The notes beneath the pieces are model-generated. The model saw nothing but the letters and a program-made list of their open reading frames with translations, had not been told where the DNA came from and searched no databases. Below are positions 9,162 to 17,729 of a stretch of 64,000 nucleotides of DNA, one piece after another. The DNA comes from Verrucomicrobiales bacterium. Lineage in GTDB: Bacteria; Verrucomicrobiota; Verrucomicrobiia; Limisphaerales; JAYPXF01. Position 1 is the first letter of the stretch. Each line of letters opens with the position of its first letter. Location: positions 21,331 through 85,330 of the forward strand of contig PBAL01000007.1 of the NCBI GenBank assembly GCA_002715965.1. Reading direction: 5' to 3'. The position numbers were made by a program, and so were the translations under genes.

Positions 9162-10478
9162 CTACCAGCAAAAGCCTTCATAATTGGAGGGCAATTCCTG
9201 TAGTTCCGTCCAGCCATTCACGTCGATGAAATGATGGTTTTCGGTTACGTGTGGCTTGAGGTCGTCGATGGAGGATTTCTGGGCAGCGATGACTACGCCG
9301 TCTTTTCCAAGTGCGGTCGCGATATCGCCTTGGAGGAGTTTGGCAAGGTGCGGCATGCGAACGTCGATGACGCGCTTGTTGGCGCCGACCAGGGCAGCGA
9401 GGTTCAAAGCAGGATCGTAGATGCGAACGTCGTAGCCATGACCGAGGAGGTATTGGGCAACATCGACCATGGGGCTTTCGCGAAGGTCATCCGTGTTGGA
9501 CTTGAATGAGAGTCCCAGAATGACCGCCTCGCGTTTGCCAGTCGCTTCGATCAACGAAAGCAGGCTTTGGAGATGGCGTTCATTGCTGCTGAGCAGGTTC
9601 TCGAGGAGCGGAATATGAACGCCGGTCGTGCGGGCCTTGTCGGTCAGCGCACGAACGTCCTTTGGCAGACATGATCCGCCGAAGGGATTCCCCGGGCGCA
9701 TGTAATATGGAGAAATGTTCAACCGCTTGTCCTCGCACAGCATGTGCATGACCACCTTCGAATCGATATCGAGCTGCTTTCCAACGCGTCCGATCTCGTT
9801 GGCGAAGGTGATCTTCGCTGCATGGAAAGCGTTGCAGGCGTACTTGATCATTTCGGCCGTGTTCCAATTCACCACGCAGGCGGGAGTCCCCTGCTCTCCG
9901 TAGGTGCCGAAGAGATCGTTCATCAGGTTTTCCGGCGGACGTGATCCATCGACCGAACCGACAACGGCAAGTGATGGCACTTCAAAGTCCTTCACCGCCG
10001 TACTTTCGCGAAGGAATTCCGGATAATAGAAAATGTCGGCCAAACCCGAATCGACGGCGTCCTTCAGCTTCTCATCCACGATGCTGCGTGTGCTTCCCGG
10101 GAGCATCGTGCTGCGCAAGACAACGTGGTGATGTGAGTTCTTCGCCTTGATCGCATCTGCGATCTGACCGGCAACGGTCCGAACGTATTGAAGATCAAGT
10201 GCGCCCGAGGGTGCGGACGGCGTTCCGACACAGATGATCGAAAGCTCGGTGTCCTTCACGGCGTCGGCATAGTCGGTGGTCGCGCGCAAAAGTTCCTTCT
10301 CCTTGGCGGACTTCAAGAGTTCGTCCAAGCCGGGTTCGACTATGGGAGCGATGCCATTGTTGAAGTCCCCAACCTTTTGCTCGTGAACGTCCACGCCGAC
10401 GACGTAGTGACCGCGTGAAGACAGGCATCCCGCTGTGACCGCGCCCACGTAACCAAGGCCGAAAATGGAGATCCTCAT
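9162..10478 (-). CDS. GDP-mannose/UDP-glucose 6-dehydrogenase, AlgD-like
   Basis: This four-electron NAD-dependent dehydrogenase makes a nucleotide uronic acid for exopolysaccharide. The opening MRISIFGLGYVGAVTAGCLS and the 'SPIVEPG'-like IAPIVEPGLDELL resemble AlgD (GDP-mannose dehydrogenase) more than Ugd, but the two activities cannot be separated by eye. The catalytic Cys270 is in FGGSCLPKDVRAL; ICVGTPS, PEFLRESTAV and LSFKSNTDDLRESP are also present. Length is 438 residues, ending EGFCW as AlgD ends in EGICW. The start is fixed by a 4-bp ATGA overlap with the heparinase-like gene upstream, indicating translational coupling. Confidence 0.9.
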   Translation of the reverse strand: MRISIFGLGYVGAVTAGCLSSRGHYVVGVDVHEQKVGDFNNGIAPIVEPGLDELLKSAKEKELLRATTDYADAVKDTELSIICVGTPSAPSGALDLQYVRTVAGQIADAIKAKNSHHHVVLRSTMLPGSTRSIVDEKLKDAVDSGLADIFYYPEFLRESTAVKDFEVPSLAVVGSVDGSRPPENLMNDLFGTYGEQGTPACVVNWNTAEMIKYACNAFHAAKITFANEIGRVGKQLDIDSKVVMHMLCEDKRLNISPYYMRPGNPFGGSCLPKDVRALTDKARTTGVHIPLLENLLSSNERHLQSLLSLIEATGKREAVILGLSFKSNTDDLRESPMVDVAQYLLGHGYDVRIYDPALNLAALVGANKRVIDVRMPHLAKLLQGDIATALGKDGVVIAAQKSSIDDLKPHVTENHHFIDVNGWTELQELPSNYEGFCW

Positions 10479-12430
10479 CCGGGCGCGGAGGCTAGAAATG
10501 TCGTACTGAAAACGCAAGGCTTATACCCTGCCTGGGCGGTCAGCAGGAGGCACGGAGCACGCTCCGTTAATCGAAAGCGAGCTGAAACCACACATTCGAA
10601 TTCACCACGGTTTGCATTCTCGGCTGACGGTTCTTCCGCGATCACCGTTTCCCAGTCATCCGAAGCCAGCACATATACAATGACACCATCGCGCTCGACC
10701 CGGAAACTCCGATCCTTCACGCGCGTGATTTCTGCGCCAGGGGCGAATTGCCACCTCACGGTGAATTCACCATCCTTTGCCGAACTGTTGGGAAGAAAAT
10801 CATCCGTGATGCGCCAACCATCTCCCAAGTCTTGGACCTTCCGGCAGATTGTGCCTGCCGGGACGAACCACTCCGCTTGGAGGGCATCTGGATCCGGGTG
10901 ACGCCACGCGGGAACGGAATGTTGCGCCGACCAGAGGAACGGACCAAGACGCTTGGGGAATTCATGATGGGACAACGCGGGTCCGTTGTGCGCGGCGCGT
11001 GACGCAAGCCAGTTGCGCAATTTGGAATCACCGAAGTAAGCCCCCGTGCCGGGGTCCACGACGATCGCCTTCCCGCGCCACCAGATGGACAGGTGCAAAA
11101 CGTCCAGGTGTCCATGTGCGCAGGTCGATTCGTATCCGAGTGGCGAAAGATCGAAGCGCATGAACCAATCCCTTTCCTGTCGAATCGCCATGCCAGCGTG
11201 AGAGAACTGGTACCAGCCATGGTCGTCACCTTCCGAGTGGCGTTCGACAATTTCCATCGCTTCTACGCGCTTGGGAATCGAGATCCCCTTCCTCAGTCCA
11301 TCCCAAAACACGCCAAGGCATCCGTCGGCTCCGTGCGCCATCCACCGTCGCCATTCCCAGGCCGCGTCTTTCGCGTCAAACCAGAACGGCAACACTGTCG
11401 CGTCGTCGGAATCTCCGTAAGCCCAGCATTCCTGTTCACGCTGAATTGTGATGTAGAAGGAGACCGCATTGCGCAATCTCTCCTCGACCCTGGCGGAGAC
11501 GGGTCGGTGTTTGCTGGAGATCGCGAGCCAGGCGACTGCGGAGAGTTCCCAGGAGAACAGTTGATAGTTGAGCGCCTGTTCGCAATTGGATCCGTCCGGC
11601 GCGAATTGATTGATCACTTCGGTTTCCCAGAAGCCCTGGAGTTCGTCGATGCCAGCCCCCCAGATCGCGAGTTTGGGCCAACGGACAATGGCCGCAAGCA
11701 ATCCGGACAATTCCCCGATTAGATGATTGTTCGCCGATGAACCGAAGGATCGATGCCGCCACGCGAAATTGAAATGCGACGGGGCGATTTCATATCGAAG
11801 TGTTTCCAACTCCGGTTGAAGTCCCCATTCCTCCGCATGAGGCGCCAGCAGCGCGTCGATCCATACGAACTGGATGAGCCGCATTCCGGCTTCCAACGCG
11901 CTCGTCCAGTTCCAGCCCTTGAAGGGTGGATTGTTTCCTACCCAATCCTGCAACCACTCGACGCATTTGCTCCCGGCATCAGCATCTTCGAGGTAATGCG
12001 CGGCAAGCGCGAGGCGCGTGATCTGCTGCCAGCGGCTCAGTTCCCAGACGAGCTTGATGTCCGCCCCCTTGGGAAGTTCTCGATGGTTCAGCTTGGATGC
12101 CGGCTGGTCGGAGGTGACGTCGACATCGGCATGATAATCGTGATGCCATCGCGGGGGATCATCGACCTGGATCTTGAGATGACCGAAGGCCTTCCACTGG
12201 CCGGCTTGAATGCGAACTGCGTCGAGCTTCAATGCCTCCAACAAGTCTTCGGGAATCGCTTCGCGATCAGGGAGAAAAGGAAACTCCGTGTTGGTGGCCA
12301 GCTTGATCGAGGACCAGTCGGTGACTCGATGACTGTCCGCAAACTCACGGGCACGCTTGCGCAAGCGCAGCACGACTTCGCTCGGGCTCATCGCGAGCAG
12401 GCGGTGCAGATACCAGTTCAATCGCGGCAT
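10475..12430 (-). CDS. Heparinase II/III-family polysaccharide lyase-like protein
   Basis: The 651-residue protein combines an all-alpha N-terminal toroid (Hepar_II_III_N: MPRLNWYLHRLLAMSPSEV, WELSRWQQITRLALAAHYL, SSANNHLIGELSGLL) with a C-terminal beta-sandwich of the heparinase II/III fold (STCAHGHLDVLHLSIWWRG, IVVDPGTGAYFGD). The Asn/His pair in SSANNHL and the His residues in AHGHLD correspond to the usual catalytic region. There is no clear signal peptide. Relatives often sit in exopolysaccharide clusters, where they trim the polymer during synthesis. Its stop overlaps the AlgD-like start, and it follows the sirtuin gene by 15 bp. Confidence 0.85.
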   Translation of the reverse strand: MPRLNWYLHRLLAMSPSEVVLRLRKRAREFADSHRVTDWSSIKLATNTEFPFLPDREAIPEDLLEALKLDAVRIQAGQWKAFGHLKIQVDDPPRWHHDYHADVDVTSDQPASKLNHRELPKGADIKLVWELSRWQQITRLALAAHYLEDADAGSKCVEWLQDWVGNNPPFKGWNWTSALEAGMRLIQFVWIDALLAPHAEEWGLQPELETLRYEIAPSHFNFAWRHRSFGSSANNHLIGELSGLLAAIVRWPKLAIWGAGIDELQGFWETEVINQFAPDGSNCEQALNYQLFSWELSAVAWLAISSKHRPVSARVEERLRNAVSFYITIQREQECWAYGDSDDATVLPFWFDAKDAAWEWRRWMAHGADGCLGVFWDGLRKGISIPKRVEAMEIVERHSEGDDHGWYQFSHAGMAIRQERDWFMRFDLSPLGYESTCAHGHLDVLHLSIWWRGKAIVVDPGTGAYFGDSKLRNWLASRAAHNGPALSHHEFPKRLGPFLWSAQHSVPAWRHPDPDALQAEWFVPAGTICRKVQDLGDGWRITDDFLPNSSAKDGEFTVRWQFAPGAEITRVKDRSFRVERDGVIVYVLASDDWETVIAEEPSAENANRGEFECVVSARFRLTERAPCLLLTAQAGYKPCVFSTTFLASAPG

Positions 12431-12445
12431 GATTGGGCCGGGAGG

Positions 12446-13189
12446 CTACAGCGCGCCGAGTTGCTTGGCGAGCACCGGCAACACCTCGCCCGACGGCCCC
12501 GGCAGAACGAAGTCTGCCCGATCCGTCAATGGCGTCGAATCCGGGTTCACCTCCACGACCAACGCGCCCTGGTTCAAGGCCAGATCCGTCAGGCCCGCCG
12601 CAGGATAAACGACTGACGAGGTCCCAACAGAAAAGAATACCTCGCAGCACTGCGCGGCATGAGTGGCAGCTTCCAGTGCGCGCACGGGCAATGATTCCCC
12701 GAACCACACCACGTCCGGCCGCAGATACGAACCGCACTTCTCGCACTTCGGCGGCTCGTCCTCATTCGGCACCCACACGCTGACATGCGTGCCTTCACGT
12801 GCGCACTTGACCCGCGTGATGTTCCCATGCAGTTCAATCACATCGCGGCTGCCCGCGCGCTGGTGCAGTCCATCTACGTTCTGAGTCACGAGCGTGAAAT
12901 CACTCCAGAATTTCTGCAACGCGGCCAGCGCGTCATGACCCGGGTTCGGTTCCACAGCCTGAACCTGGTCGCGACGTTCCGCATACCAGTCCCAAACCAT
13001 CTTGGGGTTCCTCACAAAAGCCTCCGGCGTGGCCAGTTCCTCCGGCCGAAATTTGGACCACATGCCCGTCTGGGCATCGCGAAAGGTCGGCACTCCGCTC
13101 TCCGCAGAAATTCCCGCGCCCGTGCTGACCAGCACATTTTTGGCAACGCTCAATTGCGCAATCAATTCACTCGGTATGTCCACCATCAT
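12446..13189 (-). CDS. cobB: NAD-dependent protein deacylase (sirtuin, CobB-like)
   Basis: This cytosolic 247-residue sirtuin removes acyl groups from lysine using NAD+. It has GAGISAESGVPTFR (residues 24-37), TQNVDGLHQRAG, the catalytic His121 in IELHGN, and GTSSVVYPAA. Tyr69 and Arg72 form a YxxR pair (WYAERR) typical of class III sirtuins that favour succinyl/malonyl-lysine. The zinc knuckle keeps Cys129, Cys149 and Cys152 while the fourth position is not an obvious Cys; E. coli CobB is similarly reduced. The ATG at 13187-13189 is preceded by GGGAAG at good spacing; a TTG directly before it is less likely. Confidence 0.93.
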   Translation of the reverse strand: MMVDIPSELIAQLSVAKNVLVSTGAGISAESGVPTFRDAQTGMWSKFRPEELATPEAFVRNPKMVWDWYAERRDQVQAVEPNPGHDALAALQKFWSDFTLVTQNVDGLHQRAGSRDVIELHGNITRVKCAREGTHVSVWVPNEDEPPKCEKCGSYLRPDVVWFGESLPVRALEAATHAAQCCEVFFSVGTSSVVYPAAGLTDLALNQGALVVEVNPDSTPLTDRADFVLPGPSGEVLPVLAKQLGAL

Positions 13190-13201
13190 CAACTTCCCGT
13201 C

Positions 13202-13864
13202 TCACCAAAGACCATCCACCCTCAACACGTTTGCCAATTTCATTTCCGGCTGCTTGAAATACTTTTTGTCAAAGCCCCTGAAGGTCACGTACTCGACCGA
13301 GCCAACTTCGTCTCCATGCGCCCCGAGCACCAGTCCTTTGTGCCCGGATATCTTTCCCAATCGATCGATTAGAATCACGACATGTCCTGTCCACTTGCGC
13401 CCGTCGTTGAAGCCGTAGACCAACAGGTCGCCCGCCTTGGCATTCTTGTAATCGATTTTGCACAATCCATTTCGTTCCTCAACAGCAGCTAGTCCCCGGG
13501 TGTTCAGATAACCGCGATAGTCAAATCCCTCCGAACGAAACAGTTTCCACGTGAGGTTCGAGCAATCGAGCCCGCGCTTCAAACTCGTAGCACCCCATTT
13601 GTACTCTACTCCGATCGATTCGTGCGCCTTGAGCAGCAGCGATTCGAGTTTCTTGTTTCCCCTTGCAAGTCGCTTCAGCTGTTTCTCATCCACGTTCACC
13701 ACCGAGATCGCCGGTTCCATGCCGGCATCAGAGGATTTGGCTGCCATTGCCATCAGCGCGAAACTACCAGCCATGGCCCGCATCGCAAGTTTACGGGTGG
13801 CGATTCCAGTGGCTGAACGCAAACCGTGTGGTCCCAGACCCGATCTGAGTTCATCTCTATCCAT
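13202..13864 (-). CDS. NlpC/P60-like cysteine peptidase, exported
   Basis: The 220-residue product carries an N-terminal export region (RSATGIATRKLAMRAMAG followed by an Ala/Met-rich core) and a C-terminal NlpC/P60 fold. The catalytic Cys101 is in RGLDCSNLTWKLF, His161 in KWTGHVVILIDR, and His183 in LGAHGDEVG may complete the triad. Such enzymes cut peptidoglycan stem peptides, or related amide bonds, in the periplasm. It is the first gene of the minus-strand set NlpC-sirtuin-heparinase-AlgD, with a 12-bp gap to the sirtuin. Confidence 0.8.
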   Translation of the reverse strand: MDRDELRSGLGPHGLRSATGIATRKLAMRAMAGSFALMAMAAKSSDAGMEPAISVVNVDEKQLKRLARGNKKLESLLLKAHESIGVEYKWGATSLKRGLDCSNLTWKLFRSEGFDYRGYLNTRGLAAVEERNGLCKIDYKNAKAGDLLVYGFNDGRKWTGHVVILIDRLGKISGHKGLVLGAHGDEVGSVEYVTFRGFDKKYFKQPEMKLANVLRVDGLW

Positions 13865-14076
13865 CGGTGGTTGAAGTTGAATTTAAGCCCGAGCAATTTT
13901 TGCGCATTGCGCTCCCATCTGTAACTTTCCATCCACATTCCCGTATTCCAATTAAACTGACCGTGCGCCCGGAGCGTCTTTCCATCCACGCAATTGCGGG
14001 ATCTGGAATCGTTACAATTTTCTAACAACTCCGATCTCGCGGTGTCGTAATTCGAATGTTGAAACGGTGAAACTTT

Positions 14077-14732
14077 TTGCGCGAAGCGGTTTTGTTCCTC
14101 ATCAAGTCCCCGTCCCGTTTGAAACAGACAGCTGCACCTGGCATGGCACTGGCGCACGAACCTGGAGCCGACAAATCGGCTGAAGCCACGGATTCCCGTG
14201 TAAACGGGGAAAATACCGTTCGCGCGAATGGCTCATTTGCGGGCGTCGAACTCACCCCGGAAACCCTCCGCCTCCTCCCGTCGGAATTCGTCAAGGAACA
14301 CAAGCTTCTTCCCCTTGATGTGCGCGACAGGACGCTTCGAGCCGCAGCGCCGAGACTGCTTGAGGATCGCGTTAAGACCACACGCGAACTCGGGCTCGAC
14401 GAAACGCGTGATCGCCAACTGTCCCATGTCGTTGACAAGCCCACGGGCTGTTTCTCGCCACCGGCCCAACCGGTAGCGGCAAGACCACAACGCTCTACGC
14501 CATTCTTGCTGGCATCTTCACGCCTGAGAAAAAAATCCTCACAATCGAAGACCCGGTGGAATACGAACTTCCCGGAGTCGCGGAGATTCCGGTGAAGCCG
14601 AGTCGAGGATTCACCTTTGCAACCGGCTTGCGCGCGATTCTCCGACAGGATCCTGATACCGTGATGGTTGGTGAGATTCGTGCCGCACTGACCGGTCACC
14701 AGGTTTTCAGCACGCTGCATACAAATGATTAT
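14077..14732 (+). pseudogene. GspE/PilB-type secretion ATPase pseudogene
   Basis: Pieces of a type II secretion/type IV pilus ATPase are recognisable in two frames. The first frame has the N-terminal domain segment ELTPETLRLLPSEFVKEHKLL and later HVVDKPTG. A missing base near 14450 moves the match to another frame, with [17 protein letters not shown] (Walker A, 14463-14489), [37 protein letters not shown] (Asp and Walker B boxes) and [16 protein letters not shown]. About 200 residues between the N-terminal domain and the core are gone, roughly ten residues after GEIR are deleted, and the C-terminus is lost where the convergent gene ends. It cannot make a working ATPase. Confidence 0.8.
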
Positions 14733-16108
14733 TGCGGGAATCGAAGAGCGAAGAGATCGGTGTTGTTCAAGACGAACTTCAAGCGCACATTTTTTCCCGC
14801 CAGGGGACTGACATCGTCACCGGAGTTCCAGCGAACTATTTGTTCGATTTGGTCGCCCTTGAGTACTGCGCATTCATCAAGTCGATAGCCGTCGATCGGT
14901 CGGTCATCTTCGTTTAGGATCTCCACTCGAAGCTGGCCATTCGGACGGGTCACAAAGTTGAGTTCCAATACTTTTCCGGCAAACCGCAGGGGCTTGGTAA
15001 TCAGTGTGCCGTCTTTCGTGCCGGCGGAAACCGACCCAAAGCCGTCGAGGCGAAGGGTGTGCCGCTGTCCGAGGTTGTAGAAGGAGAGTTCCCGGTCGCC
15101 GGTCTGCGCTCCATTGGACCAGGCGAGGAAGTTGGCGCGATTGCCAGACGCAGATTGGTTGAGGAAACTCTGCTGTCCGAAGGTGCGGTCAAATCCGTTG
15201 GCTCCGGCGCGAGACGACATGAGGATGACTCGCGTGTTTGATTTTTCGTTGTCCAAGAAGATGGTGGCGGGCGCAAGGTAGATGTGTGGCGCGCGGAAGT
15301 AGGGATGCGTTCCGGTCGTATACCAATGTTCTTCCTTCCATCGGCCTCTCATTTCCACCGGCTCGCTCCAATGGATGAAATCCTTCGATGTCGTGCGAGC
15401 GGCCGCCCGAAATCTGCGATCCTTTGAGAATCTGAAATAACAAACGTATTGCCCTTCAGCCGAGGACCAGAAGGCGACGTTCTGGGAATCGAATCCATGA
15501 TGCCATTTCTTCGGCAAGGTGACTGCGTCCTGCTTCAGCACTCGCCATTGGACACCATCTTTGGAAACGAATGCCGCGAGGTCACCGGGCAGTTGCTGAT
15601 TCAGATCGGCGAGTTCATCGCCAAACTTTTTCCGCAGATATTTGCCGTCTAATCGGCAATGACCTCCAAAAGCCTTGTATCGCTGGCTTGGAGGGCAGTT
15701 CGGATTGGTGTCGATGAACGGAGAGAAGTTGTGACTCGCCGGAGGGGCGTCCGAGAGGACGACCTTGGGAGCGGACCAGCGGACACCATCAGCGCTTTCG
15801 GCGTACAGGGTTTTCTCCAAGAGGTAGCGGCGGACCGGTTCGTAGCCTTCCTCGCCTTTCTCGTCGTGGCGGCAGTATTGACGGAAGAGATCTCCGTCCT
15901 TCATCACCGTTGCATAGTGGCCGCTGAGCGCAGGTGCTGGTGAAGGCGGAGCGGGTTGAAGACAGCCCAATCTAAGCGAGACGTGTTCCATTTCTGCGAT
16001 CAGGAAACGATCGACGAACAGTTCGCGCCGCGATCCGATGTCGATCTGGGCGCAGGCGTTGATGGCGCAGGCGAGCATGGCACAACCCGCAATGATGACT
16101 CGATTCAC
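14729..16108 (-). CDS. Secreted five-bladed-propeller glycosidase-like protein (GH32/GH43-like)
   Basis: A GTG at 16106-16108 begins a good signal peptide ([20 protein letters not shown]); a TTG at 16154-16156 would add 16 residues. The mature part reads [74 protein letters not shown] and [13 protein letters not shown]. This is the repeated 'day-by-day propeller blade' pattern of the GH32/GH43/GH130 superfamily, and many PVC bacteria carry paralogues like it. A small beta domain closes the C-terminus. The exact carbohydrate target is unknown. Its 3' end abuts the GspE relic. Confidence 0.65.
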   Translation of the reverse strand: MNRVIIAGCAMLACAINACAQIDIGSRRELFVDRFLIAEMEHVSLRLGCLQPAPPSPAPALSGHYATVMKDGDLFRQYCRHDEKGEEGYEPVRRYLLEKTLYAESADGVRWSAPKVVLSDAPPASHNFSPFIDTNPNCPPSQRYKAFGGHCRLDGKYLRKKFGDELADLNQQLPGDLAAFVSKDGVQWRVLKQDAVTLPKKWHHGFDSQNVAFWSSAEGQYVCYFRFSKDRRFRAAARTTSKDFIHWSEPVEMRGRWKEEHWYTTGTHPYFRAPHIYLAPATIFLDNEKSNTRVILMSSRAGANGFDRTFGQQSFLNQSASGNRANFLAWSNGAQTGDRELSFYNLGQRHTLRLDGFGSVSAGTKDGTLITKPLRFAGKVLELNFVTRPNGQLRVEILNEDDRPIDGYRLDECAVLKGDQIEQIVRWNSGDDVSPLAGKNVRLKFVLNNTDLFALRFPQ

Positions 16109-16531
16109 GACCGCAAATTCTATCGCACTCGAATCGAAGCCAATCAAAAAACTCAAATCGTGTGATGGGTTTCTACAAAGAAAATCGAGTGAATCGGATG
16201 TTGGACGTATGGAGAGGCAAACGAAACAGAATGTGCGAGGACCCTTTCGTTCCGATCATGCGCCCGTCTCTGCTGGTACAAGAGTTCGATCCACGGGCAG
16301 CCGATTGGAAGCGGCAGGATGGGAACGCTGATCTGGACCTGCCCCCAAGCGGTGCACGTCCGGATCAACCGAAACGATGTCTTTGCGATGAATCGGAACA
16401 TGCGGATCCTCGCCAGCGTCGTGCTGCGGTTCGATGCCAAACCAGGCAAAACCAATCGAATCGAGCCACACAGCGATCGGCGGGCAGGAATATGTTTCAG
16501 AAAAACATTCCTGCCCCCAATCTTCCCGCCA
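16109..16531 (+). other. 423-bp divergent spacer, no supported gene
   Basis: This spacer separates the divergent glycosidase-like and lactonase genes. Several frames are open on both strands, but none shows a recognisable domain, signal peptide or convincing start, and the open frames contradict each other. It probably holds promoters for both neighbours; I could not place -35/-10 boxes with confidence. Confidence 0.4.
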
Positions 16532-17659
16532 ATGACAGCGATGAAGCACCAAGTCACCCACTGGTTCTGCTCGGTTGCGATGATGAGTTGGATGAGCCTT
16601 CTGGTTCAAGGCGTCGAGCCCGCCAAACCGTTCATGGCCTATGGTGCCAGCGCGACATCACGGGAACTTGTCGCCGTTCGGTACTCACAGGCCGATGGAA
16701 CGCTGAGTTCGAAGATCGTTCAACGCGAGCCGATCGGCTGTGAAGGCGCACCGGTCATTTACCACGAGAAGTTCCGATCTCTGTATGTCTTGTCATTGCG
16801 AGCCAAAGAGGGGGAGCTGAACAAAATGGTGATCTTCTCGGTGGCCGACGACGGTCGCCTGACCCGGAAGCAACAACTGCCGACCAAGCACGGCAGCGCT
16901 TACGCGAGCTTCGACCGGAGCGGACGTTACCTTCTCTCGGTGTCGTACTTCGAAGGTCACGTGGACGTCTATCGACTCGATGAGAACGGCACACCGGCGC
17001 ATCTGGGAACGACCTTCGAGAATCGCAACCAGGCCCACTCCATACTGACCGCGCCCAACAATCGTTCGGTTTACGTGCCTTACGTCAAAGATAACAACGC
17101 CATGTTTCAATACCGCTTCGACCCGCAGAGAGGCGTCTTGCGATCTCTCGATCCGCCGCGGGTTGAAGTTCCCGATGGCATCGGGCCGCGACACGTCGCT
17201 TTCCATCCGACAAAGCCCTTCGTTTTCTTCAGCAACGAACAACACCTCGGAGCCACGTCCTATCGAATGGCAAGAGATGGTCGACTCTCGCTGGTTCAGG
17301 TGTGTGATGCCGGCAAGTTGAAAACCGCTGAAGGACTTTACGCTTCTGACACCACCATTACTCCCGACGGGCGTCATTTGTTTGTTGCGGTCCGCGACTT
17401 CGCCGGAAAGAAACGCGACGGTATTCACCGATACCGGATCAAGGAGGACGGTCACCTTGTCCACCTTAACATGATCGAGGCGGACGCGATTCCATGGGGA
17501 TTGAAAATGTCGCCAAACGGCGGCCTATTACTCGTCACCGCTGCCCATGGTGAAACCCTGTCGGCCTATGAAATTGGCGGTGACAGCAAGCTCACGAAAC
17601 GCACATCGCTCACGTGGGGAAACATGATTCGCGCAGTTGCAGTGGTCACAGTGAAGTAA
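16532..17659 (+). CDS. Exported lactonase, 7-bladed propeller (6-phosphogluconolactonase-like)
   Basis: The 375-residue protein starts with a signal peptide (MTAMKHQVTHWFCSVAMMSWMS) and continues as a seven-bladed propeller of the YbhE/lactonase type. Repeating blade ends are visible: SRELVAVRYSQADGTLSS, HGSAYASFDRSGRYLLSVS, HVDVYRLDENG, GPRHVAFHPTKPFVFFSNE, TPDGRHLFVAVRD and WGLKMSPNGGLLLVTAA. Relatives hydrolyse sugar lactones, and the exported PVC versions are thought to act on lactones made by periplasmic sugar dehydrogenases. It sits 70 bp before a sulfatase on the same strand and may be coexpressed. Confidence 0.85.
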   Translation: MTAMKHQVTHWFCSVAMMSWMSLLVQGVEPAKPFMAYGASATSRELVAVRYSQADGTLSSKIVQREPIGCEGAPVIYHEKFRSLYVLSLRAKEGELNKMVIFSVADDGRLTRKQQLPTKHGSAYASFDRSGRYLLSVSYFEGHVDVYRLDENGTPAHLGTTFENRNQAHSILTAPNNRSVYVPYVKDNNAMFQYRFDPQRGVLRSLDPPRVEVPDGIGPRHVAFHPTKPFVFFSNEQHLGATSYRMARDGRLSLVQVCDAGKLKTAEGLYASDTTITPDGRHLFVAVRDFAGKKRDGIHRYRIKEDGHLVHLNMIEADAIPWGLKMSPNGGLLLVTAAHGETLSAYEIGGDSKLTKRTSLTWGNMIRAVAVVTVK

Positions 17660-17729
17660 GTCACCGACCGGGCATCATCGGAATGTGCATTGATCCCCGG
17701 TTGTCGTTCGATTACTGAAGCCCTGAGCC

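Noticed and set aside
16162..16743. Overlapping frames on both strands in the spacer before the lactonase gene
   Set aside because: No domain, signal peptide or credible start; the true lactonase starts at 16532.
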